Source: Polynucleobacter sp. 78F-HAINBA
GTDB lineage: Bacteria > Pseudomonadota > Gammaproteobacteria > Burkholderiales > Burkholderiaceae
Assembly (NCBI RefSeq): GCF_018882325.1
Contig: NZ_JACVOQ010000007.1
Coordinates: 1 to 64,000 of the forward strand
Reading direction: 5' to 3'
Length of the DNA stretch: 64,000 bases
Shown: one piece after another, positions 46,212 to 55,465 of the stretch
Numbering within the stretch: the stretch's first letter is position 1
How the letters are laid out: each line of letters opens with the position of its first letter
Program-made: the position numbers and the translations under genes
The notes under the pieces: generated by a model
The model's input: the letters and a program-made list of their open reading frames with translations, nothing else
Databases searched by the model: none
Told to the model about the DNA's origin: nothing

Positions 46212-47953
46212 GCGTATTTTCCAGGCGCCCCTTCTCTGAGCGGACAGCTAGCTGGTTGCAGCAAAGTGGCCTGCATCCATTGCTAGCTAGGTTGTATGCG
46301 GCCCGTGGCATTGATAAACCAGATGAACTCTCTTTAGATCTAAAGCAATTACTCTCACCAGTTGAGCTGAAGAACTGCATCAGCACTGCTACCCTGCTAG
46401 CCGATATTCTGGAGCGTAAAGAACCTATGCTGGTAGTGGCCGACTATGACTGCGATGGCGCTACCGCTTGCGCCGTTGCACTCCGTGGTCTGAAGATGTT
46501 AGGTGGAGTAGATACCCCTATTCAGTTCTTAGTACCAAACCGTTTTACGATGGGCTATGGATTAACTCCAGAGGTGGTGGATCTAGCAGCTCAACAAAAC
46601 CCCAAACCGAAATATCTCATCACAGTGGATAACGGCATTGCTAGTGAAGCTGGTGTAGACCGGGCTCGCGAATTGGGAATGGAAGTGATTGTGACTGACC
46701 ATCACCTGCCAGGTGATCGACTTCCCAAAGCAACTGCAATCGTGAACCCCAATCAGCCTGGATGCACCTTTCCAAGCAAAGCACTTGCAGGTGTAGGAGT
46801 GATGTTCTATTTATTAGTTGCTCTGCGTGCCGAGCTTCGTAAGCGTGGCAAATTTACCGCCGAGACTCAACCCAAAATTGAGAACCTGTTAGACCTTGTA
46901 GCCTTAGGGACCGTAGCAGACGTTGCACAGCTTGATCGCAATAACCGCGTCTTGGTTTCCAATGGCTTGAAGCGCATTCGCGCGGGGGTTTCACAAGCAG
47001 GCATTCAAGCACTATTTCAAGCGGCTGTTCGAGATCCTCGTAAAGCCAATACCTTTGATTTAGGTTTTGCTATTGGTCCTCGTCTGAATGCTGCTGGGCG
47101 CCTAGCGGATATGACGCTAGGCATTCGTCTCTTGTTGAGCGATAAGACAGAGGAAGCTACCGAGCTCGCCTACGAGCTTGATCGCATTAATCGCGAGCGA
47201 CGGGTGATTGAGGGTGGAATGCAGGAAGCTGCTCTCGCCCACCTCGCAGAAGATCAATTAGCGGGCACCATGGCCGATCGCTCGAGCATTTGTCTTTGGA
47301 ATCCAGAATGGCATCAAGGCGTAGTTGGCATTGTGGCCTCGCGTCTGAAAGAGCGCTTTAATCGCCCTGCGATTGTGTTTGCGCCTGCGGATGGCGCAAG
47401 CGGAGAAGAGTTGCGAGGCTCCGGCAGATCATTGACGGGCTTTCATCTACGTGACGCCTTAGACATTGTTTCCAAACGCGAGCCAGGCCTGATTCTCAAA
47501 TTTGGTGGTCATGCCATGGCAGCAGGCCTGAGCATCAGAAAAGCCGATTTTGAAAAGTTTGATGTGGTGTTTCAGCAGGTAGCCAATGAATTACTGAACG
47601 ATGAATTATTAGAGCGTCGCCACATTCATGATGGCTCTCTCGATCTTTCTGAATTCACACCAGAGACGGGCGATCTCCTTGCTGAAGAAATCTGGGGCCA
47701 AGGCTTCCCTCAGCCGATTTTTTATGGGGAATTCGAAGTTGGACAGCAAAGCCTCATGAAAGAAAAACATCTACGTTTGCAGCTTCGCCCTATTGGCGAT
47801 GGTCAACTGGCTAGCAAACCATTTACAGGGGTTTGGTTCAATCGGACCCAGCCATTGCCAGCCAAGGCCAAACTGGCCTATCGCCTAGTGACAGACCGCT
47901 TCCAAGGGCAGGCACGCGTGCAACTCATGATTGAGGCCCACGACGAGGGCTGA
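46208..47953 (+). CDS. recJ: Single-stranded-DNA exonuclease RecJ
   Basis: RecJ degrades single-stranded DNA 5' to 3' in recombination and repair. The ATG at 46208, overlapping the previous stop, gives 581 residues. DHH-family motifs are in order: [26 protein letters not shown], and the DHHA1 part with [15 protein letters not shown] and FGGHAMAAG. The upstream in-frame ATG at 46187 is rejected. It precedes prfB by 28 bases. Confidence 0.95.
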   Translation: MSVFSRRPFSERTASWLQQSGLHPLLARLYAARGIDKPDELSLDLKQLLSPVELKNCISTATLLADILERKEPMLVVADYDCDGATACAVALRGLKMLGGVDTPIQFLVPNRFTMGYGLTPEVVDLAAQQNPKPKYLITVDNGIASEAGVDRARELGMEVIVTDHHLPGDRLPKATAIVNPNQPGCTFPSKALAGVGVMFYLLVALRAELRKRGKFTAETQPKIENLLDLVALGTVADVAQLDRNNRVLVSNGLKRIRAGVSQAGIQALFQAAVRDPRKANTFDLGFAIGPRLNAAGRLADMTLGIRLLLSDKTEEATELAYELDRINRERRVIEGGMQEAALAHLAEDQLAGTMADRSSICLWNPEWHQGVVGIVASRLKERFNRPAIVFAPADGASGEELRGSGRSLTGFHLRDALDIVSKREPGLILKFGGHAMAAGLSIRKADFEKFDVVFQQVANELLNDELLERRHIHDGSLDLSEFTPETGDLLAEEIWGQGFPQPIFYGEFEVGQQSLMKEKHLRLQLRPIGDGQLASKPFTGVWFNRTQPLPAKAKLAYRLVTDRFQGQARVQLMIEAHDEG

Positions 47954-47981
47954 GTCGCAACAACCCCCTTATAATTAGGGG

Positions 47982-49086
47982 ATGGAAGCCGAACAACTCA
48001 ATATTATTTCAAATACCCTGTCAGATCTGCTCACTCGTGAGCAAGCACTTCGGGGGTATCTTTGACTTCGAAGTAAAGTCACGACGCCTTACTGAAGTTA
48101 ACTCAATCCTTGAAGATCCCACCATCTGGGATGATCAAAAGAAAGCACAAGCCCTCGGCAAAGAAAAGAAATTGCTCGATGGTGTTGTTGCCACCCTCAC
48201 TGATTTAAATAGCAACATCACTGGCGCCCTCGAATTATTCGACATGGCTAAAGAAGAAAGTGATTTTGAAACGATTGGCGCTATCGAACAAGACGTTGAA
48301 AGCTATAGCAAAATCATTCACGATCTTGAGTTCCGCCGCATGTTCCATAACGAGATGGATTCATGCAGTTGCTTTATAGATGTTCAAGCAGGCGCTGGCG
48401 GAACAGAGGCTTGTGACTGGGCCAGTATTCTCCTGCGCCAATACCTCAAGTATTGCGAACGCAAAGGCTACAAAACAGAAATCTTAGAAGAATCTGATGG
48501 CGACGTTGCTGGTATTAAGAGTGCCACCATCAAGGTAGATGGTGAGTACGCTTATGGACATCTCCGCTCAGAGACTGGCGTACACCGCTTAGTACGCAAG
48601 TCACCATTTGACTCATCTAATGGTCGACACACCTCTTTTGCCAGCATCTATGTATATCCAGAGATTGATGACTCGATTGAGATTGACGTTAATCCAGCCG
48701 ATATCCGTACGGATACCTATCGCGCCTCTGGTGCAGGTGGTCAGCACATTAACAAGACCGACTCTGCAGTTCGCTTGACCCACCTTCCAACCGGCATCGT
48801 GGTTCAGTGTCAGAACGACCGAAGCCAACACCGCAACAGAGCAGAAGCGATGACGATGTTGAAGTCACGTCTATATGAGCACGAGATGCAAAAGCGTCGC
48901 GCTGAGCAGGACAAGCTTGAAGCCAGCAAAACCGATGTGGGCTGGGGTCATCAGATCCGATCCTACGTACTGGATCAAAGCCGCATTAAAGACTTGCGTA
49001 CTAACGTTGAGATCTCCAATACACAAAAAGTATTAGATGGTGATCTTGACGCCTTTATTGAAGCCAGCCTCAAACAAGGCGTTTGA
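47982..49086 (+). CDS. prfB: Peptide chain release factor 2 (programmed +1 frameshift)
   Basis: RF2 ends translation at UGA and UAA. The frame starts at ATG 47982, runs 27 codons to TGA 48063-48065, and the rest continues in the +1 frame from 48064, giving 367 residues. The body has the GGQ motif ([18 protein letters not shown]) and the SPF-type anticodon motif ([14 protein letters not shown]). The frameshift is the normal autoregulation of prfB. The start codon abuts AGGGG with almost no spacing, so the transcript may be leaderless. Confidence 0.96.
48051..48066 (+). promoter_or_regulatory. prfB programmed frameshift site
   Basis: CGGGGG (48051-48056), an internal ribosome-site-like stretch, precedes TAT CTT TGA C. 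The ribosome slips one base on CTT-T at the in-frame TGA when RF2 is scarce. Confidence 0.95.
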
Positions 49087-49120
49087 TTTACCTCCCCTAT
49101 TCCAGTTATTAATATTCCAT

Positions 49121-50671
49121 ATGAACGATCAAGTGAATTCCAAGCAAACCCCTGTCACTGAAGCTGTTGATGAAAATCACATCATTGCTGAGCGTCGCGA
49201 AAAATTAGCCAAGTTACGCGAAGGCGGAGTAGCGTTTCCAAATGACTTCGTGCCAACCCACTTAGCAGCGGATCTCCACACTCACTACGACAGCCTCACC
49301 AAAGAAGAGTTGGCCGCTAAAAAAGTGCATGTCAAAGTTGCCGGCCGCATGGTACTCAAGCGTGTGATGGGTAAGGCCAGCTTTGCGACCATTCAAGATC
49401 GCAGCGGTCAGATTCAGTTCTATATCAACGATGAAATCAGCGGTGCAGATACCCATGGTGCATTTAAGCACTGGGATATGGGCGACTTTATCTCTGCTGA
49501 AGGCAATCTATTCAAAACCAACAAGGGTGAGCTCTCAGTTGAATGTAGCAATCTACGTCTCCTAAGCAAATCTCTGCGCCCTCTTCCAGATAAATTCCAT
49601 GGTCTCTCAGATTTAGAGACCAAGTACCGTCAACGCTACGTTGATTTGATTGTGAATCCAGAGAGTCGCAATACTTTCAGAGCACGTAGCAATACGATCG
49701 CTTCCTTGCGTCGCCATATGTTGGATGCAGACTTCATGGAAGTCGAAACACCAATGCTCCACCCGATTCCTGGTGGCGCTACAGCAAAGCCATTTATTAC
49801 ACACCACAACGCTTTAGATATGCAGATGTTCTTGCGTATTGCACCAGAGTTATATCTGAAGCGCTTGGTAGTTGGTGGCTTTGAACGCGTCTTTGAAATT
49901 AACCGTAACTTCCGTAACGAAGGCGTTAGCCCGCGTCACAACCCAGAATTCACGATGATGGAGTTCTATGCGGCCTACACCGACTATCGTTGGTTGATGG
50001 ATTTCACCGAGAGCTTGATTCGTGCTGCAGCGATTGATGCCCAAGGCACTGCTGTTCTGACGCACCAAGGTCGCGAACTGGATTTGAGCAAACCATTCCA
50101 GCGCCTCACTATCACCGAAGCAATTCTGAAGTATTGCGGCCAGTCCAATAAGAGCTATGAGCCAGCCCAATTAGAAGATGCGGCATTTATTCGCGCTGAG
50201 CTGAAAAAAGGTGGTGAGAATCCAGATTCCCCTACCCTAAAGAACGCTGGCATTGGCGCCCTTCAATTAGCCTTATTTGAATTGGTTGCCGAGTCACACC
50301 TCTGGGAGCCAACTTACATCATCGATTACCCAATCGAAGTAAGCCCTCTTGCCCGCGAATCTGACACACGCCCTGGTATTACGGAGCGTTTTGAATTATT
50401 CATTACCGGTCGCGAGATCGCCAACGGCTTCTCAGAGTTAAATGATGCAGAAGATCAAGCCAACCGCTTCCGTAAGCAAGTAGAACAAAAAGAGGCTGGT
50501 GACGAAGAAGCAATGTACTTTGACCACGACTTCATTCGTGCGCTTGAGTACGGCATGCCTCCAACTGGTGGTTGCGGTATCGGTATTGACCGCTTAGTCA
50601 TGCTATTGACCGATGCGCCCAATATTCGTGATGTGATTTTGTTCCCGCATCTGCGTCGCGAAGAAGAGTAA
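49121..50671 (+). CDS. lysS: Lysyl-tRNA synthetase, class II
   Basis: LysS charges tRNA-Lys. ATG at 49121 gives 516 residues; the longer frame from 49037 overlaps prfB and lacks homology. An N-terminal OB-fold anticodon domain (about 65-175) is followed by the class II core with motif 2 [20 protein letters not shown] and motif 3 [12 protein letters not shown]. prfB-lysS is a widespread gene pair. Confidence 0.96.
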   Translation: MNDQVNSKQTPVTEAVDENHIIAERREKLAKLREGGVAFPNDFVPTHLAADLHTHYDSLTKEELAAKKVHVKVAGRMVLKRVMGKASFATIQDRSGQIQFYINDEISGADTHGAFKHWDMGDFISAEGNLFKTNKGELSVECSNLRLLSKSLRPLPDKFHGLSDLETKYRQRYVDLIVNPESRNTFRARSNTIASLRRHMLDADFMEVETPMLHPIPGGATAKPFITHHNALDMQMFLRIAPELYLKRLVVGGFERVFEINRNFRNEGVSPRHNPEFTMMEFYAAYTDYRWLMDFTESLIRAAAIDAQGTAVLTHQGRELDLSKPFQRLTITEAILKYCGQSNKSYEPAQLEDAAFIRAELKKGGENPDSPTLKNAGIGALQLALFELVAESHLWEPTYIIDYPIEVSPLARESDTRPGITERFELFITGREIANGFSELNDAEDQANRFRKQVEQKEAGDEEAMYFDHDFIRALEYGMPPTGGCGIGIDRLVMLLTDAPNIRDVILFPHLRREEE

Positions 50672-50700
50672 TCGATCCAATCGCTACTTTTTAGAAATAC

Positions 50701-50735
50701 AAAAGCCGCAGAATTTAAGCTCTGCGGCTTTTTTC
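50701..50735 (+). terminator. Terminator after lysS
   Basis: AAAAGCCGCAGA and TCTGCGGCTTTT pair over 12 bases around eight loop bases, followed by T. It can serve both lysS and the convergent small gene. Confidence 0.93.
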
Positions 50736-50756
50736 TTGCTTGCCTGGCTTTTTTGT

Positions 50757-50888
50757 TTACTCGCCTGCAGCAATTTTCTTTAAGAACATGCGAACAAAAA
50801 ATATCGCCATGCCAATAATGAACAGTATTACCGCCAAGCTGAGTTGGCCAGCAAAAGTGCCAAATAATTCTTTAAACAACACCATCTC
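50757..50888 (-). CDS. DUF3149 small membrane protein
   Basis: A 43-codon frame from ATG 50888, with GGAG seven bases upstream. The product is one membrane helix (LSLAVILFIIGMAIFFVRMFL) between KELFGTFAGQ and KKIAAGE, matching the DUF3149 pattern. A longer in-frame start at 50951 lacks a ribosome site. Function is unknown. Confidence 0.75.
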   Translation of the reverse strand, partial: EMVLFKELFGTFAGQLSLAVILFIIGMAIFFVRMFLKKIAAGE

Positions 50889-50965
50889 TATCTCCTTTTG
50901 AATTTCCCAATACCACTTTAGGCTTTTCAAAAGGAGGCTGTTTTGACCCAAATCAAAGGAAAGAC

Positions 50966-51418
50966 TTATATCGCTGGATATAACTGCTGATTATTCGAGT
51001 CGATCACCGTGACATTTACTGGAATTCCAGCGCTAACACTAGAAGACACGGTACAGAAATCCTGAAATTGAGCTAAAACACGTTCCAAGTTTTCAAGACT
51101 CCCGCCTGGTACACCAATTCGAATCTCCACCTGAATAGCCAAGATCCGCAAACGGTTTTCTGCGTTTCTACCAATTTCGCAACTGGCTTTAGTTTCGATT
51201 GGCTCTGGATTCTGCTTAAACTTTCTTAAAGCGAATAGCAATGAATCAGACAAGCAGTTAGCAACACCTGCTAGTAAAAACTGAGATGGGGTTGCACCTT
51301 GAGATCTTCCCAATGGCGGTGGTTCATCGCCGTAAATTGGATCACGCTCTTCACTATAGTAAATAGCAAATTGATAGTCAGACTGCTGCACTAGCCGAAC
51401 TGATGGGGATTCACTCAT
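50966..51418 (-). CDS. OsmC-family peroxide-reductase-like protein
   Basis: A 150-residue OsmC/Ohr-fold protein. SQGATPSQFLLAGVANCLSDSLLFAL holds one conserved cysteine, and the second Cys of the pair is in FQDFCTVSSSVSAGIPVNV. The family reduces organic or fatty peroxides or accepts persulfides. Next come a rhodanese and a methyltransferase-like membrane protein on the same strand, suggesting a sulfur or redox-stress set. No signal peptide is present. Confidence 0.82.
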   Translation of the reverse strand: MSESPSVRLVQQSDYQFAIYYSEERDPIYGDEPPPLGRSQGATPSQFLLAGVANCLSDSLLFALRKFKQNPEPIETKASCEIGRNAENRLRILAIQVEIRIGVPGGSLENLERVLAQFQDFCTVSSSVSAGIPVNVTVIDSNNQQLYPAI

Positions 51419-51457
51419 AGGAACTCCTAAATTAAATAGTCTTAATATCGCCAGGGA

Positions 51458-51838
51458 TTATTCAAACTCTACAGCCTCGGGCTTAGCCACTGGATTACCT
51501 GCTTCGACCCAAGCATCAAATCCACCGCTAATTGACTGAACATGTTGATACCCCATCTCTTGCAATGCCTTTGACGCCAGAGCTGCCCTACCGCTTGTCT
51601 TGCAATACAACACAATCTTTAAGTCACGAGCAGTCAATTCCGGATTGCTACTTAATTTAAATTCAAGCATTCCTCTAGACATATGAATAGCGCCAGGGAT
51701 ATGGCCACTTGCATACTCATCGGCCTCACGAACGTCCAATAAGATATCCGCATTCTGAATCGCCTGCGCAGCGTCTGCCAGACGGACTTCCTTAATACAG
51801 GACTTGGCAAGGGTAACTAAATCATGGGCTGTTTTCAT
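51458..51838 (-). CDS. Rhodanese-like sulfurtransferase
   Basis: Single-domain rhodanese of 126 residues from ATG 51838, preferred to an upstream ATG because of a GAAAG-type ribosome site. The domain shows DILLDVREADEYASGHIPGAIHMSRGML, and the active-site cysteine in VLYCKTSGRAA, then SISGGFDAWVEAG. It moves persulfide sulfur. An AT-rich dyad lies 16 bases upstream. It sits beside an OsmC gene, another persulfide-related family. Confidence 0.87.
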   Translation of the reverse strand: MKTAHDLVTLAKSCIKEVRLADAAQAIQNADILLDVREADEYASGHIPGAIHMSRGMLEFKLSSNPELTARDLKIVLYCKTSGRAALASKALQEMGYQHVQSISGGFDAWVEAGNPVAKPEAVEFE

Positions 51839-51853
51839 CTTTTTACTTTCTTT

Positions 51854-51882
51854 TATATTTAAATACATTATATATAAATATA
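51854..51882. promoter_or_regulatory. AT-rich dyad upstream of the rhodanese gene
   Basis: TATATTTA (51854-51861) and TAAATATA (51875-51882) are exact inverted repeats separated by 13 bases, just upstream of the rhodanese start. It could bind a persulfide-sensing repressor, but AT-rich dyads arise easily by chance. Confidence 0.4.
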
Positions 51883-51884
51883 TA

Positions 51885-52370
51885 CTAATAGCAGCCTGGA
51901 ATCAACTTTTTAACCCTACCCTGATAGCTTCGGTAGTCTGGGAAGCGCTCAACCAGCCAAACTTCTTCACGCCTAGCCTTGATGTCAAATAACAAAAATA
52001 AGCAGATCGAGTATGCCAATATATAAACCCCGGGGAAGATGAGAAGCCAGGCCAGAGCTGCCAGCAGCACCCCGAAATAAATCGGGTGGCGAACATATCG
52101 GTATAAGCCAGTCTGAATAAGTACGGCATCGTCTTTGGGGCAAGGCAAGGGAGTGAGATTTTTTCCTAGATTAATTACTGCAATCGCCATAATTAAACAG
52201 GCTAGCAAACCAATGGCAATGCCACAGGATTGAAGAGTGGTAGCCAGTGGCTCTGAGCTAACTAGATGAGATCCTTGAGGTCCAAATAAGATGAGGCCAA
52301 TCAAGACACCTTGAACCACCACATACCACGCACCTTTTTCGAAGATGGATTTATGGGGTGATGAATTCAT
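51885..52370 (-). CDS. Isoprenylcysteine methyltransferase-like membrane protein
   Basis: A 161-residue multi-pass protein (four to five helices) with the family motif YRYVRHPIYFGVLLAALAW followed by RREEVWLVERFPDYRSYQGRVKKLIP. ICMT/PEMT-fold enzymes methylate lipids or cysteines with S-adenosylmethionine. The substrate is unknown. It is in the same direction as the rhodanese and a small membrane gene. Confidence 0.8.
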   Translation of the reverse strand: MNSSPHKSIFEKGAWYVVVQGVLIGLILFGPQGSHLVSSEPLATTLQSCGIAIGLLACLIMAIAVINLGKNLTPLPCPKDDAVLIQTGLYRYVRHPIYFGVLLAALAWLLIFPGVYILAYSICLFLLFDIKARREEVWLVERFPDYRSYQGRVKKLIPGCY

Positions 52371-52410
52371 GTTGTGACCTTATGGAGATAAGGTCACAGT
52401 CTATCTTGCT

Positions 52411-52683
52411 TTAATAGTTCACGGCCCGACTAAAGTGATCATCAATGCTCGCCTGGTCTTGCGTGAGCACATGCTGTGCAATAAGAAAGACCCCTGAAAT
52501 GAAGCTAAGACAAACCAGCAGTCCAAAGGCGTGATACTGATTTAAACCATTCTGATTCAGTACCTCTAGGTAAAGAGTGCTTTCCAAGGCCAGATGAGTC
52601 GATAAACTTAACAGGGCCAAACCCAAAAATATCTGGATGATTGTCAGAAATAAGGGTTTTTGGACTGTAGGCTTTGTGGACAT
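52411..52683 (-). CDS. Small membrane protein of unknown function
   Basis: A 90-residue protein with two hydrophobic segments (LFLTIIQIFLGLALLSLSTHLA and FGLLVCLSFISGVFLIAQHV). No family is recognised. It lies 40 bases upstream of the ICMT-like gene on the same strand, so it may be the first gene of that transcript. It is divergent from fpr. Confidence 0.55.
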   Translation of the reverse strand: MSTKPTVQKPLFLTIIQIFLGLALLSLSTHLALESTLYLEVLNQNGLNQYHAFGLLVCLSFISGVFLIAQHVLTQDQASIDDHFSRAVNY

Positions 52684-52832
52684 CAGATTCTTTCAATTGG
52701 CTATGGAAGAATCATAGGGAGCTTGTAGATATAAGTAAAAGACTCCCTTTTTATAAGCTAAATACTTTTTTATCTATAGAACCACCCCAAGAATGGGGAT
52801 AATTGAGGTTTACACCTCATTATTAAGCGTTT

Positions 52833-53609
52833 ATGGCAGCCTACAACACCGAAACCGTCCTTACAGTTCATCACTGGAATGACACCCTATTTAGTTTCAC
52901 CACCACCAGAAATAAGGGCCTGCGTTTCCGTAGTGGCCACTTTTTGATGATTGGCCTAGAAGTCGAAGGTAAGCCATTGGTTCGCGCCTACAGTGTGGCG
53001 AGCCCGAATTATGAAGAGCACTTAGAGTTCTTGAGCATCAAGGTTCAAGATGGCCCCCTCACCTCACGCCTTCAGAAGATTCAGGTTGGCGACCCAATAC
53101 TAGTAAGCGAGAAATCCGTTGGCACCTTGGTCATTGATGACTTAAATCCAGGCAAGCATCTTTACCTTTTCAGTACCGGCACAGGATTAGCGCCGTTCAT
53201 GAGCATCATTCGCGATCCAGATACCTATGAGAAGTTTGAAAAAGTAGTTTTGATTCATGGCGTGCGCCTGGTAAGCGAATTGGCCTACGCCGATTACATT
53301 AAGAATGAGCTCACTCAAGATGAATACATTGGTGAAATCATTCGCGAGAAATTAATTTATTACCCAACCGTGACACGTGAGGCCTTCAAGCACACTGGTC
53401 GTTTAACTACTGCGATTGAATCCGGTCAACTCTTTAAAGATATTGGCCTACCCCCATTAGATCCAACAGTCGATCGCGCGATGATCTGCGGTAGCCCGTC
53501 TATGCTCAAAGAAACTGCCGAGATGCTGGATGCCAAAGGCTTCAAGGTATCCCCCAGCTTGGGTCAGCTAGGTGACTATGTATTCGAACGCGCATTCGTA
53601 GAAAAGTAA
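52833..53609 (+). CDS. fpr: Ferredoxin-NADP reductase
   Basis: Fpr moves electrons between NADPH and ferredoxin or flavodoxin. The 258 residues have the FAD motif RAYSVASPN, then KVQDGPLTSRL, the NADP-binding STGTGLAPFMSIIRDP, and the C-terminal DYVFERAFVEK. It precedes the sulfate assimilation genes, where reduced ferredoxin could serve sulfite reduction, although no sulfite reductase is in the window. It has its own 100-base spacer to the next gene. Confidence 0.92.
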   Translation: MAAYNTETVLTVHHWNDTLFSFTTTRNKGLRFRSGHFLMIGLEVEGKPLVRAYSVASPNYEEHLEFLSIKVQDGPLTSRLQKIQVGDPILVSEKSVGTLVIDDLNPGKHLYLFSTGTGLAPFMSIIRDPDTYEKFEKVVLIHGVRLVSELAYADYIKNELTQDEYIGEIIREKLIYYPTVTREAFKHTGRLTTAIESGQLFKDIGLPPLDPTVDRAMICGSPSMLKETAEMLDAKGFKVSPSLGQLGDYVFERAFVEK

Positions 53610-53644
53610 TTTATCTTATATACCTAAAAGTAATTTAGATATCG

Positions 53645-53669
53645 CTATATATTCCTTGTGGATATATAG
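53645..53669. promoter_or_regulatory. First dyad upstream of the sulfur operon
   Basis: CTATATA (53645-53651) and TATATAG (53663-53669) pair exactly across 11 bases in the 107-base gap after fpr. Confidence 0.45.
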
Positions 53670-53672
53670 ACC

Positions 53673-53709
53673 CCTTGGTAAATTCTTCTTAACAAGATAT
53701 TTACCAAGG
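53673..53709. promoter_or_regulatory. Perfect 10-bp dyad covering the ribosome site of the 54-residue gene
   Basis: CCTTGGTAAA (53673-53682) and TTTACCAAGG (53700-53709) pair exactly across 17 bases. The right arm contains the AAGGA ribosome site of the gene starting at 53717, so it can act as an operator or an RNA hairpin hiding that site. Confidence 0.6.
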
Positions 53710-53716
53710 AATTCAG

Positions 53717-53881
53717 ATGTCCCCCGTACGCGAGCACTACAACCCGATCATTACCAAGCTATTACGCGAACATGATCGCTTGCCACATGAGAATGTGGCA
53801 GAACGCAAAAGCTTCCAGCGTCAAATTCTGTTTCTCATGAATGCCATCAAGCTCGACGAGTTTGAGCAGACCTTTGCTTAA
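53717..53881 (+). CDS. 54-residue hypothetical protein heading the sulfur operon
   Basis: ATG at 53717 follows an AAGGA ribosome site by seven bases and opens 54 codons: MSPVREHYNPIITKLLREHD, a basic helical middle, and an end with FLMNAIKLDEFEQTFA. It is soluble and charged. The TauE gene begins 16 bases after its stop, so it is the first gene of the TauE-cysH-cysD-cysN transcript. It may be a small regulatory or accessory protein. No family is known to me. Confidence 0.68.
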   Translation: MSPVREHYNPIITKLLREHDRLPHENVAERKSFQRQILFLMNAIKLDEFEQTFA

Positions 53882-53897
53882 TTGACTGGGTGCACTG

Positions 53898-54692
53898 ATG
53901 ATTCACTTCTTAACTGATTCTTCACATTTCATTATTTCCGGCGCACTAGTTGGACTACTGGTTGGCATGACAGGCGTCGGTGGCGGATCACTGATGACAC
54001 CATTGCTAACGCTGATATTTGAGATTGCTCCCACAGCCGCCGTTGGTACGGACCTAGCATTCGCAGCAATTACCAAAGGGTTTGGCACTGCCGCACATCG
54101 CCTTCACGGAAACGTACGCTGGGATATTGTTCGCCTTCTCTGCATAGGCAGTATTAGCACTGCAATACTTTCCATCCTCGTTTCAAAGTACGTCGGCCCA
54201 GTCTCAAAAGACTGGAATCATGTCATTAGCATTTCCATTGGAATATCTGTTTTATTAACGGCAGCATCTCTACTCTTTAGATCCAAGATCTTAAAGTGGG
54301 TGCAAGAGAATCCACGCTACCTTCCTACTGGCAACGCCCTTAAGACTGCAACCATAAGCGTTGGCGCTGTAATCGGAATTCTGGTGACGGTCTCTTCAAT
54401 TGGCGCCGGCGCAATTGGAGCAACGCTCATCTTGTTACTCTATCCGCATTTAAAAGCATCTGAAGTTGCAGGCACCGATATTGCCTATGCTGTGCCATTG
54501 ACTGCACTGGCTGGACTAGGGCATTGGTGGCTGGGCAACGTGCACTTTGATTTGCTGTTTGGATTACTCATTGGGTCTGTGCCCGCCATTTGGTTAGGTG
54601 CAAAACTTTCCAGCGTACTGTCTGAGCGAGCCACCAGAACAACGCTTGCGGGAACATTATTTTTGGTTGGAATTAAGCTGGTGTCTTCATGA
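53898..54692 (+). CDS. TauE/SafE-family anion permease
   Basis: A 264-residue membrane protein with about eight helices. The family hallmark LVGLLVGMTGVGGGSLMTPLL is in the first segment pair, repeated as SSIGAGAIGATLILLLYP in the second half. Members export sulfite or organosulfonates or move sulfur anions. It overlaps cysH by four bases, so here a role in sulfate or sulfite transport tied to assimilation is likely. Direction of transport cannot be read from sequence. Confidence 0.87.
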   Translation: MIHFLTDSSHFIISGALVGLLVGMTGVGGGSLMTPLLTLIFEIAPTAAVGTDLAFAAITKGFGTAAHRLHGNVRWDIVRLLCIGSISTAILSILVSKYVGPVSKDWNHVISISIGISVLLTAASLLFRSKILKWVQENPRYLPTGNALKTATISVGAVIGILVTVSSIGAGAIGATLILLLYPHLKASEVAGTDIAYAVPLTALAGLGHWWLGNVHFDLLFGLLIGSVPAIWLGAKLSSVLSERATRTTLAGTLFLVGIKLVSS

Positions 54693-55417
54693 TTGCTCCA
54701 GAATTTTGGTCTATTCCCACAGATGCACCCTCCGAGTCTGAATTAGCCAGAAAGACGGCCACCCTCAAACAACGCCTACTGGATATCGATTCACGCTTTT
54801 CTGATGTTCGCTTTGCTACGAGCTTGGCTGCGGAGGACATGGTGATCACGGATGCGATTGTCCAATCCAAAGCCAATATCAAGCTATTTACTTTAGCGAC
54901 CGGTCGCCTGCATCAAGAAACCGTGGATATGACTAAAACCACAGAAAAGCACTATGGGATTTCCATTGCCCAAGTCTATCCAGAAGAAAGTGATGTTCAA
55001 GCATTCATTGATCAATACGGCATGAATGGTTTTTATGATGGTGAAGTGGCTAAGAAAGCGTGTTGTGGTGCTCGCAAAATTAAGCCTTTGAATGCCGCCT
55101 TACTTGGTGCTGATGCCTGGTTGACAGGTCAACGACGCGAACAATCCACTACCCGTGTTGAGTTGAACTTGGAAGAACTTGATGATGCCCGTGGCATTGC
55201 TAAATTCAATCCATTATTTGATTGGACTGAGGCCGATATTTGGGCCTACATCAAACAAGAGGGTGTGCCTGTTCATCCACTGCACTTAAAAGGCTACCCC
55301 AGCATTGGTTGCGAGCCTTGCACGCGCCAAGTGAAACAAGGCGAAGACATTCGCGCAGGTCGCTGGTGGTGGTTACAAAGTGATAGCAAAGAATGTGGTC
55401 TTCACGTAAATAAATAA
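54689..55417 (+). CDS. cysH: Adenylylsulfate reductase (APS type)
   Basis: CysH reduces activated sulfate to sulfite with thioredoxin. The 242 residues have a PP-loop-like fold and the iron-sulfur ligand pairs ACCGARK and GCEPC, plus the catalytic ECGLH at the C-terminus. The CC and CxxC pairs mark the APS-using type rather than PAPS-using. The lack of an APS kinase gene and kinase domain next door agrees. It is coupled to the TauE gene. Confidence 0.93.
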   Translation: MIAPEFWSIPTDAPSESELARKTATLKQRLLDIDSRFSDVRFATSLAAEDMVITDAIVQSKANIKLFTLATGRLHQETVDMTKTTEKHYGISIAQVYPEESDVQAFIDQYGMNGFYDGEVAKKACCGARKIKPLNAALLGADAWLTGQRREQSTTRVELNLEELDDARGIAKFNPLFDWTEADIWAYIKQEGVPVHPLHLKGYPSIGCEPCTRQVKQGEDIRAGRWWWLQSDSKECGLHVNK

Positions 55418-55465
55418 TCATTGAATTACTTTAGTAGCAAAACTTAGCAAAGAACGAATCACAGA

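Noticed and set aside
47970-47975. TATAAT just before prfB as a dedicated promoter
   Set aside because: No -35 match lies at a suitable distance; readthrough from recJ is as likely.
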